NCBI RefSeq assembly: GCF_019565455.1
Contig: NZ_CP067377.1
Coordinates: 2,486,001 to 2,550,000, forward strand
DNA: 64,000 nucleotides
Origin: Flavobacterium oreochromis
Lineage (GTDB): Bacteria > Bacteroidota > Bacteroidia > Flavobacteriales > Flavobacteriaceae
Direction: 5' to 3'
Shown: positions 27,135 to 38,024 of the stretch, piece after piece
Position numbering within the stretch: the stretch's first letter is position 1
Layout: each line of letters begins with the position of its first letter
Notes under the pieces: model-generated
The model's database searches: none
What the model was told of the DNA's origin: nothing
What the model saw: the letters and a program-made list of their open reading frames with translations, nothing else
Made by a program: the position numbers and the translations under genes

Positions 27135-28886
27135 TTATTTGATATGATTAATAAATTGAGCGTCGTATAATTTTCGATAAGCTCCTTTTTCATTTTTTAA
27201 TAAGGATAGATGGGTTCCTTCTTCTATTACCATTCCTTTTTCTAATACTATAATTCTATCAGCGTTTGTAATGGTTGCTAAACGGTGTGCAATGATAATT
27301 GAAGTTCTGTTTTGTGTTAAGGTTTGTGTTGCCTTTTGGATTTTTTCTTCTAAATAAGTGTCTATAGAAGAAGTGGCTTCATCTAAAACTAAAATGCTAG
27401 GATTACTTAAGTAAGCTCTTAAAAAAGCAATTAATTGTCTTTGTCCTGATGATAGCGATGCTCCTCGTTCTTTTACATCATAATCATAGTTGTTAGGTAG
27501 AGCCATGATGAAATCATGTGCACCAATAGCTTTAGCCGCCCTTATTACTTCATCTTTAGTTATTTTTGGATTTTGTAAGGTAATGTTGTTGTAAACAGTA
27601 TCTGCAAATAAAAAAACGTCTTGAAGTACAATAGCTATTTGTGTTCTTAGGCTTTCTAAAGTAAAGTTTTTTATGTTTTGATTATCTATTGAAATAGATC
27701 CTGATTGAATATCATAAAATCGATTAAGTAAATTGATGATTGTTGTTTTTCCAGCTCCAGTTGCTCCAACTATAGCGATAGTTTCTCCAGGTTTTATACT
27801 CAAATTAAGATCTTTAAGTATATATTCATTAGATTTATAGCTAAAATAAACGTTTTTGAAATCTATTTTCCCTGTTAATTTAGAGGCTATTTTTTTTCCA
27901 TTATCTTCAATATCTTCTTTAAAATCGAGTACTTCAAATACTCGTTGAGCAGCAACCATTCCCATTTGCATTTCGTTAAATTTATCTGCTATTTGTCTTA
28001 GAGGAGTAAAGAAAATAGTGATGTACATGGTATAAGCAAATAAATGACCTATATTAGTGAAAGGATCGTGTTCTAATAATAAATTACCCCCAAACCATAT
28101 GATAAGACTTAAGGTTAAATAGGTGACAATATCAGCAATCGGAAAAAAAATGGAGTTATACCAAACATTTTTTACCCAAGCTTTACGGTGTAGATGATTT
28201 ATTTTTTTGAAATTTTCATATTCAACTTCTTCTCTAGTGAAAAGTTGGACAATTTTCATTCCCGTTAGTCGTTCTTGAATAAAGGTATTCATATTGGCTA
28301 CTTGGGTTCTAACGTCTTCAAAAGCACTTTTCATTTTTATTTGAAATACCCGAATTGCGTATAGAAGTATTGGCATAGTCGCTATTACAATCAGAGTTAG
28401 TTTCCAATTCATATATAGCATAAAAAAAAAGATAGTGCTCATTTTCATCAAATCACTCATAATCATGAATAAACCTTGGCTAAAAATACGCGCTATGGCT
28501 TCAATATCTGAAACAGAACGTGTGATTAGTTTTCCTACAGGTTCTTTGTCAAAATATTGTATTTTAAAATGACTTAAGTGAATAAATAATTTTAGACGAA
28601 TATCTTTGATAATATCTTGGCCTAATATGTTTGCCCAATAGACAAAATAAAACTGGGCTAATACTTCAAGTAGTAATGTAATACTCATTATTACTAACAT
28701 GATTAAAAAGCCAGTAAGTTTTTTGGGTATTACATAATCGTCTATAATATTTTGTAATAAATACGGGCGTAGTGCCGCGAAAATAGACAATAGAATAGCC
28801 CATAAAATGACGCTATAATACCGCCATTTATAAGGTGTTGTGAAAGAGAGTATCCGTTTGAATAATGTACTATCAAATGCTTTCAT
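27135..28886 (-). CDS. ABC exporter, fused permease and ATPase (MsbA/LmrA-like)
   Basis: A 583-residue half-transporter: six membrane helices (about 20-310) followed by the ATPase with Walker A GATGAGKTT (about 376-384), Q-loop, signature LSSGQRQL (about 480), Walker B ILVLDEAT (about 500) and the switch histidine in IIAHRLA. It works as a homodimer exporting lipids, peptides or drugs; the substrate cannot be told from sequence. Its start overlaps the truA 3' end by 14 bases, so the genes are translationally coupled. Confidence 0.92.
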   Translation of the reverse strand: MKAFDSTLFKRILSFTTPYKWRYYSVILWAILLSIFAALRPYLLQNIIDDYVIPKKLTGFLIMLVIMSITLLLEVLAQFYFVYWANILGQDIIKDIRLKLFIHLSHFKIQYFDKEPVGKLITRSVSDIEAIARIFSQGLFMIMSDLMKMSTIFFFMLYMNWKLTLIVIATMPILLYAIRVFQIKMKSAFEDVRTQVANMNTFIQERLTGMKIVQLFTREEVEYENFKKINHLHRKAWVKNVWYNSIFFPIADIVTYLTLSLIIWFGGNLLLEHDPFTNIGHLFAYTMYITIFFTPLRQIADKFNEMQMGMVAAQRVFEVLDFKEDIEDNGKKIASKLTGKIDFKNVYFSYKSNEYILKDLNLSIKPGETIAIVGATGAGKTTIINLLNRFYDIQSGSISIDNQNIKNFTLESLRTQIAIVLQDVFLFADTVYNNITLQNPKITKDEVIRAAKAIGAHDFIMALPNNYDYDVKERGASLSSGQRQLIAFLRAYLSNPSILVLDEATSSIDTYLEEKIQKATQTLTQNRTSIIIAHRLATITNADRIIVLEKGMVIEEGTHLSLLKNEKGAYRKLYDAQFINHIK

Positions 28887-29619
28887 TTATGTAAGGGTAG
28901 GTTACTTTGCTCAAAAATAATCCTTGAGCAGGAACAGAAAAACCTGCTTTTTTTCGGTCTTTACTTTTAATAATTTGAGTTAGATCTTCTTTTGTTATTT
29001 TATGAGTACCAATGTCTACCATAGTACCTACAATGGCTCTTACCATATTTCGTAAAAAACGATCTGCTGTGATAGTAAATATTAAATTTTGGTTTTCTTG
29101 ATACCAATATGCTTCTGTTATTTTACAATTAAAAGTGTGTACATCTGTATGAGTTTTTGAAAAACATTCAAAATCAATATGATCAAAAAGAATTTGACAA
29201 GCTTCATTCATTGCATTGATATCTAAATTATGATGATTATACCAAGCAAGGTCTGTATTAAAAACATTTTTTTGAGTACTGATATAATAATGATATGTTC
29301 TAGAAGTAGCATCAAAACGAGCATGAGCCTCGTCATGTACTGGAATAATACGAAATAGTGCAATATCTTTTGGTAAAAAGGAATTAATTCTTTTTTTTAA
29401 TTTATCTAAATCCAGTTTTTTTGGGGTATCAAAATGCCCGTACATTTGTGAAGCATGCACTCCTGCATCAGTTCTACCTGCTCCTACGATTTCTATATTT
29501 TCTTGTAAAAGTGTTGAGAAAACTCTATTTAAAGTTTCTTGTACCGAAATAGCATTTGGTTGATATTGCCAACCATGATAATCTGTGCCTTTATATGCAA
29601 ATTCTATGAAATATCTCAA
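28873..29619 (-). CDS. truA: tRNA pseudouridine(38-40) synthase TruA
   Basis: About 248 residues from a TTG start at 29619, chosen because the protein family begins at this point (RYFIEFAYKGTDYHGWQYQ); an upstream ATG at 29718 would add 33 hydrophobic residues not seen in the family. The catalytic aspartate lies in GAGRTDAGVHA, and FLRNMVRAIVGTMVDIG is the conserved C-terminal motif. It converts uridines 38-40 of tRNA anticodon arms to pseudouridine. Confidence 0.93.
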   Translation of the reverse strand: MRYFIEFAYKGTDYHGWQYQPNAISVQETLNRVFSTLLQENIEIVGAGRTDAGVHASQMYGHFDTPKKLDLDKLKKRINSFLPKDIALFRIIPVHDEAHARFDATSRTYHYYISTQKNVFNTDLAWYNHHNLDINAMNEACQILFDHIDFECFSKTHTDVHTFNCKITEAYWYQENQNLIFTITADRFLRNMVRAIVGTMVDIGTHKITKEDLTQIIKSKDRKKAGFSVPAQGLFLSKVTYPYINESI

Positions 29620-29692
29620 GGTGTAAAAATTTGACAACAAAGATAAAATAAATGAAATAGATTTTGAATAGTGTAATAATACTATCAGATGT

Positions 29693-29722
29693 AAAAAAGC
29701 AGTGTTCTTAATAAACACTGCT
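29693..29722 (-). terminator. Terminator of the aromatic-rich secreted protein gene
   Basis: AGCAGTGTT/AACACTGCT stem with TTTTTT on the minus-strand 3' side, 16 bases after the stop codon at 29739. Confidence 0.82.
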
Positions 29723-29738
29723 ATATAAAAAATAAGGA

Positions 29739-30301
29739 TTAAAATCTTCTGTCATATCCTCGTCTTTCTCCACGAGTAGGTTCTATAGGGATATCTCTGT
29801 ATTCTTTTTGATTTCTGTAGTATTCACGGTTTTCATAACGATCTTCACTTCTTCTGTAATAATGATCATAGTCGTGATCTCTATTTGCATAAGCTACATA
29901 GTTTCCTCTTCTAGAATGAGTAGGACCATAATATTCGCTATGGTAACTACGATAGTTATTTCTCCAATAGTGTTTTTTGTGATAATCAAAATAAGTCCAA
30001 GGACAGTTTCCTCTATAATCTATTACTACTCTAGGAGCTCTTTGAATGTCATATCCTCTACAATAATCTGGTAGATAATTTGAACGGCACCATCCTCTAG
30101 GACCAAGATAGACATACACTTGGTCAAAATTATCATAATAACATTCTAATTCGGGTAAGTATATATATTGAACTCGATCTTCTGAGTAATTTGTACACCA
30201 ATTAGGACGGTTGTCTATATTTAGGTTTACAGAAACTTGAGCTGAAGTTCTTAAATTTAATAGCACTAAAAAAATCCAATTATAAATGATAGTTTTTTCA
30301 T
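29739..30301 (-). CDS. Secreted Tyr/Arg-rich protein, frame disrupted in signal peptide
   Basis: Reconstructed length about 187 residues from the ATG at 30301 (MKKLSFIIGFFLV..., a normal signal peptide ending in SAQ). One base is missing in the A7 run at 30268-30274; without it, the frame would start only from an unlikely upstream ATG. The mature protein is rich in Tyr, Arg, Asp and His, with repeated DHDYDHYYRR-like segments toward the C-terminus and four cysteines in the first half. No known domain is recognised. Likely periplasmic or outer-surface. Confidence 0.7.
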
Positions 30302-30383
30302 ATCTCAATGGTTTTAATGATGTTGTTAATTGTTTTAAATAACATCCAATTACTGTGCCAAAAAAATATGAAGAGTTAATCAT

Positions 30384-30964
30384 TTAAAAATTAAGTAGAT
30401 ACTGGTATACTTTCTCTGTTGGTAGTCCAACTACATTAGTGTAGGAACCTTCAATTTTGGAAATACCGACTAAGCCTATCCAGTCTTGAATGCCATAACT
30501 TCCTGCTTTGTCAAAAGGCTCGAGGTTTTTTAAATAGTAATGTATGGCTTCATCAGTAAGAGAACCAAAAGTTACTTTTGTAATATCATTTATGACTTCT
30601 TCTTTTTCTATAGTTTTAAAACAAACAGAAGTAATTACTTCGTGAGTGTTATTAGCTAAATTTTTAAGCATTGTAAAAGCATCCTCATAGTTTAATGGTT
30701 TTCCTAGTGCTTTATTTTCATACCATACTAAAGTGTCACTTGTTATGAGTAAATCATTTGGTTGTAATTCACCTTCAAAAGCTGCTGCTTTTATTTTTGC
30801 TAGATAATCAGTAATCTCTAAAAAGATAATGTGTCAGGGTATTTTTCTTCAATTTCTTTTAATCTAATAGTGAAATCTATATCAAAATCCTTGAAAAATT
30901 GTTGCCTACGTGGTGATCCTGATGCTAAAATGATGTGATGATTTTTAAATTTAGTGCGAAGCAT
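30384..30964 (-). CDS. maf: Maf-family nucleotide pyrophosphatase, frame disrupted
   Basis: Reconstructed length about 193 residues. The N-terminal ILASGSPRRQQ (about 11-21) is the Maf phosphate-binding signature, SDTLVWY follows around 73, and the C-terminal GSYGIQDWIGL and GSYTNVVGLPT motifs are complete. The frame breaks in A5 30820-30824 (after DTLSF). Maf proteins hydrolyse non-canonical or modified nucleoside triphosphates (dTTP/UTP or m7GTP). The start overlaps the UbiA-like gene's stop by 14 bases in a conserved cluster with KdsC and DUF2520. Confidence 0.92.
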
Positions 30965-31877
30965 AATAAGTCATGTTTAAACCAATAACACCTATAGAAA
31001 GGCTTCCTAGTAAAATAATTAATTTTAGAACATTGCTAAGATGTTTATAATCTTTTTGAGATTGTGCACTCCATACTTTTATGGCAAAATATAGAAGAGG
31101 ACCTATAATAAAAAATAAAATATAAAGTGTTGCGTATGTTAATTCAAAAAGGTTATTATAAATATAGGATAAAATTAATGTAATAGGTATAAAAGTAAGA
31201 CCAAAAATAAGTTTTAAAGTCCTGTTTGTTCCTAAAACGATAGGTATTGTACGAATATCTTCGTTATAATCTCCCCTGATGTCTTCAATATCCTTTATAA
31301 TTTCTCGTAAAAAGTTAATCATAAAAGCCATTATTGAAAAATCAATTAAAACAGAAAATAAAAAGAATAATTGTCCTTTGTCTCCAAAAGGTAATACCGG
31401 AAAAAGAGTAAATAATCCTATGATGATAACGCTAAAAGCTAATAGTAATGATACCGTTATATTTTTGATTAATATAATTTGTTTTAAGTTAGTAGCATAT
31501 AAATACAATAAAGAGGCACATAAAATAAAAACAATTACGAAATTAGGGTGATTGATGATGTGAGATAGGTAATAACCTGTAATAACACCTAGAAAAGTGA
31601 AAGTAGTATATAGGTTATATGCTAGAGATTCACTAATTGAATTTCCTATTAGATTTTTATTCGGTTTATTAATAGCATCAGTACCTTGGTCAAAAATGTC
31701 GTTTATAATATATCCACCAGCTGTAATAAAAAGGGTAGCAAAAACTAAAAGAAAATATTGCCAAGTTTGAATTCCTAATGGAATAGATTGAAGTTTTAAA
31801 AATCCAAAATATAAAACTAATTGCATTAAAGCAATTAGTAATAGATTTTTGTAACGAACAAGATTTAAGAATTTCAT
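30951..31877 (-). CDS. UbiA-family prenyltransferase
   Basis: A 308-residue integral membrane protein with about nine hydrophobic helices. The two metal/diphosphate-binding motifs are NDIFDQGTDAINKP (about 60-73, NDxxDxxxD) and DIEDIRGDYNED (about 196-207). In flavobacteria this gene is annotated as a geranylgeranylglycerol-phosphate geranylgeranyltransferase-like enzyme, but the prenyl acceptor cannot be read from sequence. It overlaps maf and follows the KdsC gene by 25 bases. Confidence 0.85.
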   Translation of the reverse strand: MKFLNLVRYKNLLLIALMQLVLYFGFLKLQSIPLGIQTWQYFLLVFATLFITAGGYIINDIFDQGTDAINKPNKNLIGNSISESLAYNLYTTFTFLGVITGYYLSHIINHPNFVIVFILCASLLYLYATNLKQIILIKNITVSLLLAFSVIIIGLFTLFPVLPFGDKGQLFFLFSVLIDFSIMAFMINFLREIIKDIEDIRGDYNEDIRTIPIVLGTNRTLKLIFGLTFIPITLILSYIYNNLFELTYATLYILFFIIGPLLYFAIKVWSAQSQKDYKHLSNVLKLIILLGSLSIGVIGLNMTYYASH

Positions 31878-31902
31878 AAATTATAATTTTCTTATAAATG
31901 TT

Positions 31903-32436
31903 TTAAAAAAACTTACCGTTAAAATAGATGTTCCATTTTTTTTGAACTTTCATTACTTGTTCAATTACATCACGAACTGCTCCTTTACCTCCGTTTATAT
32001 GTGAAATGTAATTAGAAACTTCTTTTATTTCAGGGCTAGCATCTTGAGGGCAAGTAGGAAGCCCTACTAATTGCATAACATGATAATCAGGTATATCATC
32101 TCCCATATATAGTACGTTTTCAGGTTGGATATTATAAATATCGCAGTACTCTTTAAATGTTTCTACTTTATTAGGTGATCCAAGATAAATGTCTGTGATG
32201 CCTAAATTCCGTAATCGAATACGTACACCTTCATTACTTCCTCCTGAGATAATACATACATTATAACCACTTTCTATAGCCGCTTTCATAGCAAATCCAT
32301 CGCGTATATTCATTTCACGTAACATTTCACCAGTAGGTGTTATATGTACGGTTCCATCTGTTAAAACACCATCTACATCAAATACAAAAGTATTGATGTG
32401 ATTCATTATTTCTTTATAACTTTTAGACATTGTCAA
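31903..32436 (-). CDS. kdsC: KdsC-like HAD phosphatase
   Basis: A 177-residue minimal HAD hydrolase with FVFDVDGVLTDG (about 17-28, nucleophile and acid/base Asp), IISGGS (Ser/Thr motif) and YMGDDIPDYHVM (about 116-127). This is the 3-deoxy-D-manno-octulosonate 8-phosphate phosphatase family, a step of lipopolysaccharide Kdo synthesis. It overlaps the end of the DUF2520 gene by 14 bases. Confidence 0.9.
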   Translation of the reverse strand: MTMSKSYKEIMNHINTFVFDVDGVLTDGTVHITPTGEMLREMNIRDGFAMKAAIESGYNVCIISGGSNEGVRIRLRNLGITDIYLGSPNKVETFKEYCDIYNIQPENVLYMGDDIPDYHVMQLVGLPTCPQDASPEIKEVSNYISHINGGKGAVRDVIEQVMKVQKKWNIYFNGKFF

Positions 32437-33175
32437 TAATAGATTTTGTTAATAATTTATAGATTTCTTTATGTGTGTCGTTTTGTAAAAAATGAAGATG
32501 TTCGTTAATCGTAACCGTGTCTTTTCTTTTTGCAGGTCCAGTTTGTGCATCTTTAGGTCTTAGTTCTTTAATTTTATTAGCAGTTTCTTGTATAAGAGGT
32601 TGAAGAATTTCAAAAGGAACTTTGTTTTCTATGCAAATTTCGTTTCCAATTTGGTATAAATAATTGACAAAATTACAAACAAAAACAGCAGATACATGTA
32701 ATGATTTTCTTTGTTCGGAATTAATATTAAAAACTTGATTGCTGATTGATCTAGCAATTTTTTCAAGAACTAAATAGTCTTCATAATGTTCGGCTTCAAT
32801 GCAGATAGGAATTTCTTTAAAACTAATAGTTTTGTTTTTAGAAAAAGTTTGTAATGGATAAAATACGCCTTTTCTTGTGGTTTCAGGTAATGATTGTATA
32901 TTGACTGTACCTGAAGTATGAATAATTAATTTGTTTTGAAAGGGAATTTTTTTTGCTAATGAGCTTATTGCAGCATCTGTAACGGATAAGATGTAAACAT
33001 CAGCATCTTGTAATTCTTCCAACGTATGCACTATTTTATTTGTCGGAAAATTAGGTATTTCAGCTGTATTGTTTCTGGTATATACTTGTGTTACTTCAAC
33101 TTCTTTTGTTAACTGAAAAGCTTTTATAAGATGGGAGGCTACATTTCCTGAGCCTAAGATTACCACTGTTGTCAT
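32423..33175 (-). CDS. Rossmann-fold DUF2520 protein (putative oxidoreductase)
   Basis: A 250-residue protein with an N-terminal NAD(P)-binding fold (VVILGSGNVASHLIKAF, about 4-20) and a helical C-terminal DUF2520 domain (about 130-245, including HVSAVFVCNFVNYLY). It resembles F420/NADP-dependent reductases of the pyrroline-5-carboxylate type, but its substrate is unknown. It heads the minus-strand cluster kdsC-ubiA-maf, an order conserved in Bacteroidota. Confidence 0.87.
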   Translation of the reverse strand: MTTVVILGSGNVASHLIKAFQLTKEVEVTQVYTRNNTAEIPNFPTNKIVHTLEELQDADVYILSVTDAAISSLAKKIPFQNKLIIHTSGTVNIQSLPETTRKGVFYPLQTFSKNKTISFKEIPICIEAEHYEDYLVLEKIARSISNQVFNINSEQRKSLHVSAVFVCNFVNYLYQIGNEICIENKVPFEILQPLIQETANKIKELRPKDAQTGPAKRKDTVTINEHLHFLQNDTHKEIYKLLTKSIIDNV

Positions 33176-33338
33176 AAGGCGAAATTACTAAAAAAGAATT
33201 TTTACCCAAAATTTTCAGATGGAATGCTTTGTTGAGAGGTTTTCAACAAAAAAAGTTAATATATTTTTATTAGAATCGATAAACGGAAGAAAAAAAGTTT
33301 TATTTTGCTAAAATATTTAATTTGTAAATTAATATTTT

Positions 33339-33779
33339 ATGAGAAAATTATTAAGCTTATCCCTACTGTTTATTTGTTCTTATTCTGGTTTTAGCCAGAT
33401 AAAAGTAATCCCTACGACTCCTTTAGAGCGTCTAGGAAGAGTGGGGAATAATAGTATATATGTACATAAAGAAGGGAATATCTATACCTTTTTTTATAAG
33501 GATATAGAAAATCCAGAAGAATCACCAATACGTAATTTTTCTTTTAAAAATTTAGAGAATGACTATGAAAATTTTTACAAAATTATAATAGATGGTTTTA
33601 GTGCTTCTCCTATGTATGATATTAAATTAGAACTACCAAATGATTTTATTTGGTTACATTATACAAAGTCAACAGCTAAAACTACAGTTCAATTTATGAC
33701 TACTAATAAAGCTACTGCTACTACAGGTATTTCAGAAGCTATGACATTAGATGAGGTTAAAAAATTATTTGAAAAATAG
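33339..33779 (+). CDS. Exported protein of unknown function
   Basis: A 146-residue protein with a signal peptide (about 1-19, cleavage after GFS) and no recognised domain. It is beta-rich with paired aromatic residues (IYTFFYKDI, FIWLHYT) and ends in DEVKKLFEK. It is followed by a strong terminator, so it is monocistronic. A small periplasmic protein; nothing more can be supported. Confidence 0.75.
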   Translation: MRKLLSLSLLFICSYSGFSQIKVIPTTPLERLGRVGNNSIYVHKEGNIYTFFYKDIENPEESPIRNFSFKNLENDYENFYKIIIDGFSASPMYDIKLELPNDFIWLHYTKSTAKTTVQFMTTNKATATTGISEAMTLDEVKKLFEK

Positions 33780-33807
33780 TAAATTTTGCTATATATTATT
33801 CTAATCA

Positions 33808-33837
33808 CGAGATCTTTGTATTAAAGGTCTCGTTTTT
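33808..33837 (+). terminator. Intrinsic terminator
   Basis: CGAGATCTT pairs with AAGGTCTCG (one G-T pair) and is followed by TTTTTTT, 28 bases after the exported-protein gene. Confidence 0.88.
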
Positions 33838-33929
33838 TTATAAAAAATCTTAAAAAAAACAAAGATAAAAGCATTAAAGGAACAAAATAAGTATTTTTGT
33901 CCTGCTTAAAAAAAATGAATCTCCTAATC

Positions 33930-36900
33930 ATGGATAAAAAGATCTTTTCCTTTCTATTTTCAACTCGATTGATGGCTATCTTATTTTTAGTTTTGCAGCC
34001 GCTATGGCAGCAGGAACTTTTATTGAAGATGCTTATAATACAGATACAGCACGTATTATAATTTATAATGCTTGGTGGTTTGAAGTAATAATAGTGTTCT
34101 TTGTTATTAATTTCTTAGGAAATATAAAACGATATCAATTATATAAAAAAGAAAAATGGGCAACTCTAATGCTTCATCTTTCATTTTTATTTATAATACT
34201 AGGAGCTTTTATAACACGTTATATTAGTTATGAAGGAATAATGCCTATTCGTGAAGGTGCTACTGAAAATCAATTTTATTCAGATCGAACTTATTTAACC
34301 TATTTTGTTGATGGTATGCATCAAAATGAGTTTAAAAGAAGAGTATTTGAAAAACCACTGTTATTATCAGCAGCAGTAGACAACCATTTTGAAGATGAAG
34401 AACACTTTGATAAAACGCCTTTTAAAGTAGAATTAGTAAATTTTATTATGGGAGCAAAGGAAACAATAAAAGTAAATCCTAATGGTAAGTTTTATCTTAA
34501 AATGGTAGAAGCTGGAGGAGGTCAACGTCATGAACATTATCTAAAAGAAGGAGAAGTAGCGAGCATACACAATATACTATTTTCATTAAATCAATATACT
34601 AAAGGGGCTGTTAATATTACAATTAATGATAAGGAGACAACTATTGAATCTCCTTTTGATGGTAATTTTATGCGAATGGCTGATCAGTTAAAAGGTTCTG
34701 TTATAAAAAATAAAAAATCAGCTCTAATGTATCGTTCTCTATATAATGTAGGAGGAACACAGTTTGTATTTCCTGAAGTAGCTATAAAAGGGGAGAAAGA
34801 TTATGAGTCTAATGGGAATTATAAGGATAAAGAGAGTAATGACGCATTAATTCTTAAAGTAACAAATGAAGGGAAAGAGAAAATAATTACATTATTAGGG
34901 CAAAAAGGAAGTCCTGGAGAACCCGTGGCATTTAAGCAAGGAGGTTTAGAATACACTTTTCAGTTTGGAAGTAAAATATATGAACTGCCATTTAAAGTTC
35001 GTTTAAATAAGTTTATAGCCTCTAAATATCCAGGTACAGAAAAAAGTTATTCAGCTTTTGAAAGTCAAGTATCAATATTAGATGAAAAGCCATTTGATAC
35101 ACGTATTTATATGAATCATATTTTAGATCATAAAGGTTATCGTTTTTTTCAATCAGGATTTGATCCTGATGAAAAAGGAACTAAATTATCTGTTAACCAT
35201 GATTTTTGGGGAACTTGGATGACTTATCTAGGATATACTTTGTTATATATAGGATTAATAGCAATACTGTTTTTTGGAGATACACGTTTTAATGATCTTA
35301 AAAAGAGATTAGACAAAGTACGAACTAAAAAGGCGAATATAATTGCCATTATTGCTGTGTTTTTTTCTATTTCTCTACAAGCTCAAAAACAGCATGCGCA
35401 TGCTGTTCCTACTGAGCAACAAGTAGATTCAATTTTAAAACGTTATAAAGTTTCAGAACAACAAGCTGCAAAATTTGGTCGATTAATAATTCAAGATGAA
35501 GGAGGACGTATGAAACCTATTAATACGTTTTCTTCTGAATTATTACGAAAAGTAAGTAAAAAGATACTTACAAAGACCTTAATTCAGATCAAGTATTTTT
35601 ATCTATTACACAGTTTCCACAAGTTTGGTATGAAATTCCTTTAATTTATCTACAAAAAGATAATGATAGTATTCATAAACTATTAGGAATTGAAAAGAAA
35701 GCTAAGTATGCTAAATTAATTGATTTCTTTGATGAAAGAGGAAATTATAAATTAGCAGCTCAGTTAGATAAAGCTTATAAGGCAACTGTTCCTAATCAGT
35801 TTGAAAAAGATTTTATTGAGGCAGATAGAAAAGTAAATTTATTATATTCCGCTATCTCAGGTCAAATCCTAAAGATATTTCCTGTTCCTAGTGATAAAAA
35901 TAATAAATGGGTTAGCTTTTTAGAAATTAATCATCCTACAGGTACATCGTTAGATACTATAAAAAATGTTTTACCTTTTTATCTGAATTCTTTAGATAAA
36001 GCTAGTATTTCTAAGGACTATACATTGGCAAATAGTTTAGTTATAGGGTTAGAAAAATATCAAAAAAAATACGGTGCAGCTGTACGACCTTCTGATGAAA
36101 AAAATAAATGCTGAAATATTATATAACAAATACGATGTTTTTAAAAAATTGTATTCTTGGTATATGTTGGCAGGATTATTAATGTTTGCTTTTGTAATTG
36201 TCCAAATATTTAATAAAGCAAAATGGGTTCGTTTTTCAGTTAAAACATTTCATATTCTTTTAGGAATCTTTTTGTAATTCATACTTTAGGACTTATAGCT
36301 AGATGGTATATTTCAGGTCATGCTCCATGGAGTAATGCGTATGAATCTATGATTTATGTTGGATGGTCTATTATGTTATTTGGTTTATTTTTTGGCAGAA
36401 AATCTGATTTAACAGTAGCTTCAACTGCTTTTGTGGCTTCAATGATTCTTTGGGTTGCACACCAGAGTTGGTTAGATCCTCAAATAGCAAATTTACAACC
36501 TGTGTTAAATTCCTATTGGTTAATGATACACGTGGCGGTAATTGTAGGGAGTTACGGACCATTTGCTTTAGGTGCTATTTTAGGATTAGTTGCAATGTTT
36601 TTAATGTTGTTTACAAACAAAAAAAATCAAAAATTAATGGATTTAAATATCCAAGAAATCACCTATATCAATGAAATGGCTCTAACGGTAGGTCTAGTTA
36701 TGCTTACTATAGGTAACTTTTTAGGAGGTCAGTGGGCCAATGAAAGTTGGGGGCGTTATTGGGGATGGGATCCAAAAGAAACATGGGCATTGATTAGTAT
36801 TATGGTCTATGCTTTTGTTATTCATATGCGTTTTGTTCCTGCTTTGAGAGGAAAATTTATTTATAATTTCTTTAGCGTATTAGCATTTGCATCAGTATTG

Positions 36901-37059
36901 ATGACTTATTTTGGAGTTAATTTTCACTTAAGTGGACTTCATTCATATGCTACAGGAGAACGTCAGAATGTTGAAATTTATATTAAAGTTCTTGCGGGCT
37001 TCTTATTATTTTCAGTATTAGTTTATTATAAAATTTTAAAATCAAAAAAAAATGAGTAG
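33930..37059 (+). CDS. ccsA: Fused cytochrome c biogenesis protein CcsBA, frame disrupted
   Basis: Reconstructed length about 1043 residues: an N-terminal ResB/CcsB half (LFSTRLMAILFLVFAAAMAAGTF..., periplasmic domain about 75-430) and a C-terminal CcsA half with the haem-handling WGRYWGWDPKETWAL motif near residue 950. It exports haem and attaches it to apocytochrome c (system II). Breaks occur at T4 33991-33994, A5 35558-35562, A7 36098-36104 (one base extra or two missing) and T5 36269-36273. Start at 33930 (MDKKIFS) fits the family; an in-frame ATG lies 15 bases earlier. The last codons overlap the glutathione peroxidase start. Confidence 0.9.
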
Positions 37060-37612
37060 AGTTATTGCAATTTTATGTATGTTTTTTTGTGCTATGACAT
37101 GGGCACAGAAGAGTAAATTAAATGATGAATATATGAATACAATTTATCAATTTAAAGTGAAGGATATAAGTGGTAATGAGTTTGATCTTGCTAAATTGAA
37201 AGGTAAAAAAGTAATGATCGTAAATACAGCGTCTGAATGTGGATTAACACCACAATATGTTCAGTTAGAAGAGTTGTACAAAAAGTATAAGGATAATAAT
37301 TTTGTTATTATAGGATTTCCTGCTAATAATTTTGGATCACAAGAACCAGGTAGTAATGAGCAAATTGCTACTTTTTGTAAAAAAAACTATGGCGTTTCTT
37401 TTCCTATGATGGAAAAAATATCTGTGAAAGGAGCTGATATACATCCCCTTTATTCATTTTTAACTCAAAAAAAACAAAATGGAACATTAGATAATGATGT
37501 AAAATGGAATTTTCAGAAGTATCTAATAGATGAAAACGGAAAATTAGTTAAAATGATAGCACCTCAAACTTTGCCTAATACAGATGAAATCCTGAATTGG
37601 ATAAAGTCATAA
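37052..37612 (+). CDS. Exported glutathione peroxidase-family protein
   Basis: A 186-residue protein with a signal peptide (about 1-18, cleavage after TWA) and a peroxidase fold: VNTASECGLTPQY (peroxidatic Cys about 64), FPANNFG, and WNFQKYLID (Trp/Asn of the catalytic tetrad). The peroxidatic residue is cysteine, not selenocysteine, so thioredoxin is the probable reductant. It overlaps the ccsBA stop (ATGAGTAG) and is probably coupled to cytochrome c maturation. Confidence 0.92.
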   Translation: MSRVIAILCMFFCAMTWAQKSKLNDEYMNTIYQFKVKDISGNEFDLAKLKGKKVMIVNTASECGLTPQYVQLEELYKKYKDNNFVIIGFPANNFGSQEPGSNEQIATFCKKNYGVSFPMMEKISVKGADIHPLYSFLTQKKQNGTLDNDVKWNFQKYLIDENGKLVKMIAPQTLPNTDEILNWIKS

Positions 37613-37657
37613 TAAAAATAAATGACCTCTTAAATAGATTTAAATCAAGTAAATAAA

Positions 37658-37816
37658 GAGGTTGTCTAAAAAGTAAAAATCAGCACACTGTTTGTTACTC
37701 TGACTGAAGCAAGAGTATCATAATTATTATTATGCCATTTGGCTTTACCTATTCGGGTAGAGTTTTAGGGATTCCCTTTGATTAAAAAGATTAATTACGA
37801 ATTTTAGGACAGCCCC
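37658..37816. repeat. 159-bp MITE-like element between peroxidase genes
   Basis: The ends GAGGTTGTCTAAAA and, inverted, GGGGCTGTCCTAAAA match at 12 or more positions, and the interior has no ORF. End sequences of this kind are seen in transposon-derived elements in Bacteroidota. No clear target duplication is visible. It sits in a 412-base gap between two peroxidase paralogues, where no other gene is apparent. Confidence 0.5.
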
Positions 37817-38024
37817 TTTATCATTATAAAGTTGTGAATAAAGTTTTTCAAATGAGTGTTATTTAAAGAAAATATAAGAAGTTAAATAACAAATATTGAG
37901 GCTTTTCGTACAGTTCTTCTTCTTTGTAAATTGTTGTTTTTTATTTGGAAAAGGCTAGGTATAGTTTTAACTTTTTTTTAAATTCGCTACATCCAAAAAC
38001 AGCAAATTAAAATAAGACTAAAAA

